Assembly (NCBI GenBank): GCA_012184525.1
Contig: WOFQ01000007.1
Span: 186,001-250,000, forward strand
Direction of reading: 5' to 3'
DNA length: 64,000 bases
DNA from: Xenoacremonium recifei
Lineage: Eukaryota > Ascomycota > Sordariomycetes > Hypocreales > Nectriaceae
Every line of letters begins with the position of its first letter. Within the stretch, counting starts at the first letter, position 1. The position numbers were made by a program, and so were the translations under genes. Shown one piece after another: positions 57,026 to 64,000 of the stretch. The notes under the pieces are model-generated. The model was given only the letters and a program-made list of their open reading frames with translations, searched no databases and was not told the origin of the DNA.

Positions 57026-57714
57026 GAGGTTCAGTTCCTGAGCGTCACGTCGAGGTGTCTGCGGGGAAGCATGATCGACTCACCGGCATCGTGGCTGTTC
57101 AGGGCAGAGCCAGAGAGCGAAATTCAATGTTCCAGCCGCCTATAGCCTGTGAGAGTACAAGGACTCGTCGTGTGATTCGAGCGTCATAGAGCGCGGCGCC
57201 CTTTTCGGAGTGCGGTTGCTCGTGATCGACTATCAAGTTGTCCGATTTCTCGGCTGCGTCCTTCGCCACCTCAAAGGGCTTGATAGGAAAAGTGCCAGAG
57301 GCGCAAAGGCGATAGAGCAAGTATTCGCAGCCGTATACGTACGAAACTTGCACTGCAGGAGACGAGCAACGCGGCTCAGCACGATGCGGGGAGGAGGAGG
57401 GCAACGGGAACGTGGAAGACAAAGAAAACTGTGAGTGAGGGAAACGCTTGGCTGGTCCCGAATGACCAACTTTATGGCGGCCGATGGCAAGGACCGGACG
57501 CCACAAATGAATGCGGCTACGGCGCACGTGACATCGAATTCGAGGTGTGGCGGTGCGCCGGCGACTCAGACACGCAGAATCGACTGAGACCAGGGCCGGG
57601 GGCCGGCATGTTCCGTGCGGCGCACACAGCGCTGGGAACTGAACTGCCCCTCCACTGGGAAGGCGCCTGAGGCTTCAGTGCAGTGCAGCGCAATCGCAGG
57701 GGCTGCAACTCCCC

Positions 57715-57744
57715 GCCCTAAGCCACATTCGGTTCGCTTAGGGC
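57715..57744. promoter_or_regulatory. Inverted pair of TTAGGG/CCCTAA sites before RPP2
   Basis: GCCCTAAGC at 57715-57723 and GCTTAGGGC at 57736-57744 are perfect 9-bp inverted arms around a 12-nt spacer. TTAGGG is the binding core of Tbf1-type Myb factors, which control ribosomal protein genes in several non-Saccharomyces fungi. Role inferred from motif and position. Confidence 0.5.
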
Positions 57745-57918
57745 CCCGATTTTTGGCGCGCCCACACAGGCAGGGAAATCAAAATCGACAGCTTTTCGAG
57801 CCGCCTGGAACTTTTTTACTCTTTGTCAACCCGCAACAAAACCCACGAACTTGAAGGCTTCAGTCTCCGCCCAACTTGCGGTTAAATTGATTGATTTCTC
57901 TTGTTCATCACCAAGACT

Positions 57919-58011
57919 GTGAGTTCTTTTTCCTCTCGATTAGCTGCGGGCAGCATCCCAATCCCGAGCTTCGATTCTGCGACGACCGATCCTAACATTT
58001 CGCGACTGTAG
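57919..58011 (+). other. Probable 5'-UTR intron of the P2 gene
   Basis: A GTGAGT donor at 57919, a CCTAAC branch site at 57991-57996 and a TGTAG acceptor at 58010-58011 lie just before the ATG at 58030. 5'-UTR introns are common in fungal ribosomal protein genes. Confidence 0.6.
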
Positions 58012-58029
58012 AAATCCACCACATTCAAA

Positions 58030-58421
58030 ATGAAGCACCTCGCCGCTTACCTCCTCCTCGGCCTCGGTGGCAACACCTCCCCCTCTGCTGAGGATGTCAA
58101 GGCCGTCCTTGAGTCCGTCGGTATTGAGGCTGACGAGGACCGTCTCGAGACCCTGATCTCCGAGCTCGAGGGCAAGGACATCAACCAGGTACGCTCCAGC
58201 CCAGACACCAGCCTCTTCGACACAATGGACGCTAACAACTATCACAGCTCATCGCTGAGGGCTCTGAGAAGCTCGCTTCCGTCCCCTCGGGCGGTGCCGG
58301 TGGCGCTGCTGCCGCTGGTGGTGCTGCCGCTGGCGGTGCTGCCGAGGAGGCCAAGGAGGAGGAGAAGGAGGAGGAGAAGGAGGAGTCCGACGAGGACATG
58401 GGCTTCGGTCTCTTCGACTAA
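58030..58421 (+). CDS. RPP2: 60S acidic ribosomal protein P2, 110 aa
   Basis: Exons 58030-58188 and 58248-58421. [14 protein letters not shown] and [21 protein letters not shown] form the P2 N-terminal dimerisation domain. An Ala/Gly hinge follows, then the acidic tail [12 protein letters not shown], the invariant GTPase-stalk end that binds elongation factors. P2 pairs with P1 on the ribosomal stalk. Length and the start MKHLAAY identify P2 rather than P1. Codons are C-ending and GC-rich in keeping with high expression. Confidence 0.97.
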
Positions 58422-59096
58422 GCGCTCTCTCCCTCACGCCAAAAATCACGACACCTCACGAGGTTCCGGGAAGGATTATGCGGGTTGTGCGTCGGTTCTT
58501 GCATGTCTACTGCGGCGTGTCAGAATTGGCTGCTCACAGGCTGGTCTGGAGTTCAGTGTAAGGACGGTACTTAGGCACGGCTTATGAAAAAAATGGAACG
58601 GCTTGCTCTTCTCCGGAATATCAATTGTGTTGTCGTTAAATGTGAATGCTGTCTGCTCTCAAAGGGTATTGGAACGGTAGAGATGCGTGTGATCTCGGCA
58701 CCGACTACTCCATACATGTTAAAAGACGATCAAATTGACTATCGTCTAAAATATGAAGACGAAAACGCAGCACCGAGCCGAGCAAGCCACAGCGTGATAG
58801 CATCTTTCCTGGAAGTTTTCTGAAGTGGTACCTCTTTCATGCTCTGTCATGATTAATTATGTAGGTATATAGTGGTAACCGCATTCAAGAAAGTCCCAAG
58901 CAGCCTGCCAATCTGCACTGCCTTCTTGTCCATCTTCTAGCACCGATAGTGCTTGATATCAACGTCAATAATTACCCAAAACAAACATGCATTAATCCAT
59001 CCCGTCAAATTGAACCCCAATCTTGAATGCGCAACTCAGAAGAAAAAGAAGCCACCATTACGCCAGCAAAATAACATGAAACGACCCTCTCGGCTC
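58422..59096. other. Convergent 3' region
   Basis: About 675 bases between RPP2 and the cupredoxin gene. No gene supported; contains small ORFs only. Confidence 0.5.
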
Positions 59097-60566
59097 CTAG
59101 TTCGGTGTGTCTCGCTTTGTCGGACGATACCCTGTCTCTTCGCCCGCCCAGGAGAATGTTCGCGGTTGTTCAGAGTTATTGTATGTCGGAAGCGGAGAAT
59201 TCCCCGGGTCGGCTGAAGCTGGGAGTTCAACAGGAGGCGTGGGTTCTTGTCTGGGTATCATCAGTTGTGGTGGTGGTGTCGTTATTTGCGGTGTAATCAT
59301 CTGTCCATGAACGTCGCTGTAACTTAAATGTCAACACTTGCAGTCTTCGATAAATACATGTGAATTTAGACTTACTAGTACGAGCCCACCATTGTCCCAT
59401 CTTGTGAGTGCATCGTCCCGACTGCAACGCCAGGGGGGAAGTTATACCCAGACGCAGGGTGAGGGCTGATGGGTGTGTGGCCTAGAGAATGGGGGCCAAC
59501 CATAGGGCTCATCTGTTTGTTTGCCCAGACATCTGGAGGAACAATAGTCGGCGAGCCGTATCGTGCTTCAGTGCCTGGTGCTGGACCGTTGGGAATATTT
59601 AGCGGACTACCACTGCTACGGAAGCTCTTGCGGTAGGCCTTGTCGAAGCCACCACGGCGGCCGCAGAGGTAGATGAGGCCGGCACCAAGGAGTAGAACAG
59701 CTGCACCGCCAATAGCAATACCGGCGATGGCTCCTCCACTGAGACTAGAGTGATTGTGCGGAGTATTGTTAGCATCATCATTTCCACTCGAAGATCCATT
59801 CGTCGATGCGGGACCAGGAGCATCAGTTGGCGTCACAAAACCCTCCTCCGTTGGCCAGGGTTCGCCGGGCGTCAGCTGGTAGTCGATGCCCTTTGCTTTG
59901 TCAACCCACTCCTCCAATGTCTCATTGTTGGTCTACCTGTTGTTAGCATCTCGACTTCCGAGGAGGTTTCACGGACTTACTGGATTGATGACGCCCATCA
60001 TATGATATCGCACGCAGGATCCTGGCGCACCACAGTAGAACCAAATCGGGTTTGTATCATTCACCCTAACGCTGAACCGAGGACCCTGAAGAAGTCAGCC
60101 GCTGTAACTACCTTACTTGCATGCTTTGGATACTTACATCATCGGTAATAGCCTGAACAGATTGAGGACCACTCGAGAAGCCAGTTCTGTCGGTCCCGAT
60201 ATACTCATAAGGAATGCATGGGTAATTGAAGTCGCCTCGGATCACCCAATGTCCTGTCGGATAGAATCTCCATTCAATAATGTCACCGACTTTGGCGTCG
60301 ACTTGGGTAGGCGAGAATTTATGGCCGGACTACGCATTATTAGTGAGAATAGAGATGACTTGAATTATACGGTGACTCACAGCTCCAACGGCAATCGTAT
60401 GTGTCGCAACCCCGGTCCCGGTCTCCGTGGTAGTTGCCGGAGACGCCAAAGTCGATGAGGGCGGCTCAGTCGTGGCGGCTTCAGGTGCTCCAGCCGGAAT
60501 CGACGATTGCGCAGCCAGTGATCCTGCCACCAGGGCAGATATTCCGAGTAGACTAGTCAACAACAT
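59097..60566 (-). CDS. Membrane-anchored extracellular cupredoxin, 419 aa
   Basis: Five minus-strand exons: 60566-60381, 60329-60138, 60085-59981, 59932-59376 and 59316-59097. A signal peptide (LLTSLLGISALVAGSLAAQ) is followed by a Ser/Thr/Pro linker. Then comes a cupredoxin domain with HKFSPTQVDAKVGD, TGHWVIRG and WFYCGAPGSCVRYHMMG; the His...Cys...His...Met set could bind type-1 copper. After an Asn/Ser-rich stalk, a single membrane helix, GGAIAGIAIGGAAVLLLGAGLIYL, anchors the protein. A Pro-rich cytosolic tail of about 150 residues ends the chain. The last exon is easily missed because an apparent stop (TAG) arises from the unspliced donor at 59376. Family: fungal extracellular serine-rich/cupredoxin proteins; role unknown, possibly cell-wall related. 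Confidence 0.88.
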
Positions 60567-62606
60567 CTTCAAGATTTTTTCTTCTTGCTTTCGAGATATG
60601 GGATTGAGATTTGCAGTTCAATCATTCAGCGTTGCAGTTGTAAAAACGAAGGACAGAGTAAAGAACAAACGAGGGGAAGATGGAGCAAAAGCTGCGTAAT
60701 CGGGTGTCTCTTTGCTTCATAAACTCTAAGGCTTGGGGGCTACGGGCATACAAAGCAGGACACTTGTAGGGGATCGCCGGGCGCAAAAGGAGAGCGGCTG
60801 TCTCATTGCACAGCTGAAGTTGGTGGCTTAGACGCCCAGCGTCGGCCGCAGCAAGTTGGTCCTTGGTGTTGGGGGCGGCCGGAAACTTGTGCGTTCGTGA
60901 TTCGTGACGTCCAGCACGGGTGACATCCTAACTGGGCATGTGGGAGAAACTCCGAAAGCCTGCAGTGCACTTCTGCCACACTCAACAAAGAAGGCCCAGG
61001 AATCGCCGAGCCTAACTATTGGATGCACTTTGGGCCCCGGCCACGGAGACGAGGATCTGCAGAAAGCCTTTGGGCAGTCTTTGTTGCTGAGGTGAGCTAA
61101 GACCTGTGGAAGTTCGACTAAGGAAGTTTCCCATGATGCTTGATTTTAGAGACACCAAAGGCACAGAGAGGAAGATGGCGAAGCCTGCGAGCCGAGTATG
61201 CACTTGCTGGGGTGCTACCTTGGGCCTCTTGATAAGCCCTTCAAAGTGCAGAATGCAGCTGAGCGCGAGGTCAGCAGGCGCGGCGCCTGTCAGCGCCAGC
61301 CTACCTCATACCTTACACCAACGATGGAGCCGAAGCCGTCGGGACCGAGATAGTCCTCTTCCGTGTCTCACAGGGCCGGCAAGGTCGACACAGAAGCCGG
61401 GGAGGCCGATCAAGAAGCAAACGATGGAAGGGAGTAACCTCATTTGCTGGTTTTTGGTGGCATCACCTCGCATGGCCTTCGAACCTACTGTCGAACTGGA
61501 GCAAACCCGTACCGTAGCAAGCAACCTCTGCCGCACGAACTTTCAGTGCATGCCTGTCGACCTTGTCACCCAAAGCTGAGCACCTAGCCAGATCGGGGCC
61601 GATTAACACTCGGTCTCTGTCCAATACAGACGCTCGGCTGAACACCCCGCGTCAGGAACTGGGTGGGCGCGTAGCCTAGAAATACAGTGCCCTGCGCCGC
61701 CATCGACGGCAGACGGACAGCCAGGAGCCGAATGTGGCGGGTGAGTCACGATCCTGATGAAAGACGTAGCCGATGGTGGTGTTCATAACCAAGAAGAAAG
61801 ATTCCAGCCGGGGCCTGAAGACGGTCCAAGTTGTCGCCTCCTCCAGGCTTGAGCGGTCGAGTCCTAGATCTTGCGTAGCCTATTGAAGACAAATCTCGCT
61901 TCAACGGCAACGTCAGCGTTAGAGTGCATCACTAGTCCACATGTAGTCTTGATGTCTTGTTTCAAGTATTTGGCTGGGGCTAGTTCAAAGGGTAAACCGA
62001 TCTGATGGCCTTGTGAGGTTGTCGTCGCAAGATCTAATAAGTGTGTGATTGAATAAGGAAGAGAATGGTCAAAGTAAAGTATAAGGTATTCCCACTAAAT
62101 CAAACAGCGACATCTCATTGGTTGTTTTTGTCGAAGTGGGGCGCTTTAGGGCACTCGGCTAACACACTTGGCTTCATGATTCGCCGGCTTCCGACTTACA
62201 AGAATGTCGCTCACGATGATGGAGGGTGTGGCATCGAGGCTCAAGCCCGCCACTGTTTAGTGATCGCATGCGAGCCGAAGATGCCGAAGCAGGGAGGACT
62301 AAGAGTGAGATACACCTCGGCTCGCGATCCTTCTTCATCTGCCTCCGATCCCTGCAGACAGAACTTCACCATCAGTTGCGAATTGCTCCCAGGCTCTCTT
62401 CATCTGCTCTCCTACCATCTTTCCGCGCCGCCGAGGCATAGTACACGGGACAAAGAACATCTCACTGCCACGTTTCAGATTTCTCACGGACGGAGGCGGC
62501 GTGCCAAATACGATTCGGTTCCCCGAAGACCCGGGGATCCGTCTTTGTTCATTCATTCTATTTTTCTCCCAAATCAATGCTCCCGCCACTCCAGCCAACC
62601 CTCTCT
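60567..62606. other. Intergenic region before ALG6
   Basis: About 2 kb, the longest gap of this half. ORFs such as 61106-61579 and 62065-62709 are uneven in composition and lack domains or splice logic. No repeat or tRNA recognised; a long non-coding or very diverged gene cannot be excluded. Confidence 0.45.
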
Positions 62607-64000
62607 CTATTGGGTCTTCTTAGAGTCGGCCGGCTTCTTAGGCGCCTTGCCAGACCCCGACGGCAGGATGTCGCTTTCTAGTACCAATCTACCAAGACAC
62701 CACAAATAGCAGATGATGAATGCCGCAGCCCCGATGCCCACGTTCATCACGACCCAGAGATCTGGCTTGCCAGGAGGCGGCTCTATGAACGCCTCCGCCA
62801 CGTGCCATCCGCCCATCAGGGCGTAAAAAGACAGGTGTAGCAACGCCGTCGTCCACTGTAACCAAGCGGACTGTCCTTCAGGAAAGTATGCGCTCATCGA
62901 CGTAGGCGGCAGACCGAGGAGATATGCCCACAGCATGCTAAGCACCCAGTATGGGACCCTCAAGTCCACACGCTTGAGCAGAGGGAACATGGTCCAGGTG
63001 CCCACAAGGTTTGCGAAGCCCACCCACGCTCGGATGTCCTTGCCCATCCCTTGCTTTCCGGCAAGCAATAAAGTCATTGGCATCAGCGGGAGAAGGACGC
63101 TCTTTTCGTGCACCTGATAGCTGAAGAGGAAGAAGCCCCAGGCAGTGGCGGCGAATGCCAAAGGCAGAACATTCTTCCGGGGGCGGAGGAAAAGAATGAT
63201 ATTCGGCGGAATGATAGAAAGCAACGTGGCGCCCAGAGCAGCCTTCTGAAGCAGCTCTGTTGGTAAGTGTCGAAGTTTGATCACCACGTTCGCGGCGCAC
63301 CAAAAGTTGGCTACCTTGTCCTCAAAAAGCCCACGAGCAAAGGGGAATACTCGATGAATCATTTGAACCATTTGCTCGACGACCGGATAATAAAAGGCTT
63401 CTGTGTCGAGATATTGTTGGAGGCCCGCAAATAGGGGCAGGGGTTGGGGTGTGCCCTCGAATTCGGGTCTTGCATCGATTCCTCGGCTAGTGTCATATAA
63501 CGTGCCTAGAATCAAGGGTAGGACGAGGGCAGCGAACGAAATAATCGTGACAAGAGCAATTCCAAACAGCCGCGTCAGGTTGATTCGGGGCGCTACACAA
63601 CGCCCCAGCAGATACGCGAACACACTGAAGGCGTAGTAAAGCGCCATCTGCTTGAAGCCAAGGGCGGCCACGAAAAAGACTGCCGCCCACTTGTAACGCT
63701 CAGCAAGCATGCTCGACATGCTAGCCAGCACAAATCCCAGCATCACCGTGTTGTATTGGAAGTGAACGTGATCGATCAAGATGGTGGCGGGCTGCATGAG
63801 AATGGCCGCCAGCGCCAGCCAGGCCGTCCAGATCGAGACGCCCTGCATGCGACTGAAGCGTCGGACGAACACAATGGCGGCCGGGATATAAATCAAGTAT
63901 TCCGACACGATCACGGTCGCGCGCATAAAGATCTTGAGGTTCGGGTCGTCGGATCCGCGCGAGGTGAACAGCTCGAACCACGAAGGATCAATGAGGGCGC
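62607..64000 (-). CDS. ALG6: ALG6 dolichyl-P-Glc alpha-1,3-glucosyltransferase (N-terminus beyond window)
   Basis: Partial: the frame is open to the right edge, where it reads ALIDPSWFELFTSRGSDD before FMRATV. About 465 C-terminal residues are present. The family core LIDHVHFQYNTVMLG, the next loop ALGFKQMALYYA, VFPFARGLFEDKVANFWCA and repeated membrane helices identify ALG6/ALG8 type C glycosyltransferases. FEDKVANFWC and the LIDHVHFQYN form favour ALG6. In the ER membrane it adds the first glucose to Man9GlcNAc2-PP-dolichol before transfer to protein. The Lys-rich end (APKKPADSKKTQ) is cytosolic. Confidence 0.9.
   Translation of the reverse strand, partial: ALIDPSWFELFTSRGSDDPNLKIFMRATVIVSEYLIYIPAAIVFVRRFSRMQGVSIWTAWLALAAILMQPATILIDHVHFQYNTVMLGFVLASMSSMLAERYKWAAVFFVAALGFKQMALYYAFSVFAYLLGRCVAPRINLTRLFGIALVTIISFAALVLPLILGTLYDTSRGIDARPEFEGTPQPLPLFAGLQQYLDTEAFYYPVVEQMVQMIHRVFPFARGLFEDKVANFWCAANVVIKLRHLPTELLQKAALGATLLSIIPPNIILFLRPRKNVLPLAFAATAWGFFLFSYQVHEKSVLLPLMPMTLLLAGKQGMGKDIRAWVGFANLVGTWTMFPLLKRVDLRVPYWVLSMLWAYLLGLPPTSMSAYFPEGQSAWLQWTTALLHLSFYALMGGWHVAEAFIEPPPGKPDLWVVMNVGIGAAAFIICYLWCLGRLVLESDILPSGSGKAPKKPADSKKTQ

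Larger units (their letters stand above)
57026..58029. promoter_or_regulatory. Divergent promoter region SPT2 / ribosomal protein P2
   Basis: About 1 kb. Contains a CACGTGAC site at 57525-57532, a TTAGGG-containing inverted repeat at 57715-57744 and a 5'-UTR intron of the P2 gene. The ORFs in it are not credible. Confidence 0.5.

Noticed and set aside
57099..57708. Several ORFs upstream of RPP2
   Set aside because: They lie over the divergent promoter of SPT2 and RPP2 and lack any domain.
61106..62709. ORFs of 157 and 214 codons in the 2-kb gap before ALG6
   Set aside because: No recognisable domain and no splice sites that extend them; the second overlaps the end of ALG6 on the other strand.

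Overview
The window is nuclear DNA of a filamentous ascomycete (Pezizomycotina, most likely a Sordariomycete). The signs are short introns of about 45-110 nt with GTANGT-type donors and CTAAC/CTGAC branch sites, fungal-only families (Zn2Cys6 regulator, NACHT-ankyrin protein, Dal5-type transporter) and single-copy housekeeping genes with clear yeast counterparts. I see no transposon, CRISPR array or bacterial-style operon. Gene models were built by reading splice sites by eye; every multi-exon model given here keeps frame through all its junctions.

Layout. 1-9.1 kb: a 70-residue conserved-looking small protein, then a 2,092-residue single-exon NACHT/ankyrin protein. 9.8-14.1 kb: mitochondrial phosphate carrier (MIR1) and the ribosome-biogenesis protein SDA1. 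14.5-14.9 kb: three intron-containing tRNA-Gly(GCC) genes. 15-20.5 kb: a FucP-type sugar transporter and a Pho89/PHO-4-type phosphate permease. 21-32.3 kb: an apparent aromatic-catabolism cluster: Zn2Cys6 regulator, salicylate-hydroxylase-like FAD monooxygenase, alpha/beta hydrolase, anion:cation symporter and succinate-semialdehyde-type aldehyde dehydrogenase. 33.2-36.6 kb: a 1,109-residue, probably secreted, histidine-rich repeat protein. 38.3-43.3 kb: a flavin monooxygenase with an in-frame TAG, and a 4-coumarate-CoA-ligase-like enzyme ending in a peroxisomal AKL. 43.4-58.4 kb: a dense housekeeping block: ATP11, MMS19, SPC2, EMC3, RPC25, a NUFIP1-like CCCH protein, SPT2 and ribosomal protein P2. 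59.1-60.6 kb: a membrane-anchored cupredoxin. 62.6 kb to the edge: ALG6, cut by the window end.

How genes may work together. The 21-32 kb cluster has an uptake carrier, a ring hydroxylase, a hydrolase, an aldehyde dehydrogenase and a regulator, as expected for use of a plant phenolic such as salicylate; this is inference from families and adjacency. The housekeeping block is arranged as divergent and convergent pairs, with SPC2 and EMC3 (both ER membrane-protein biogenesis factors) sharing a 353-bp intergenic region. The most unusual items are the histidine-rich secreted protein, the nonsense codon in the flavin monooxygenase, the tRNA-Gly pair separated by only 5 nt, and three GC-AG introns in the 15-30 kb part.
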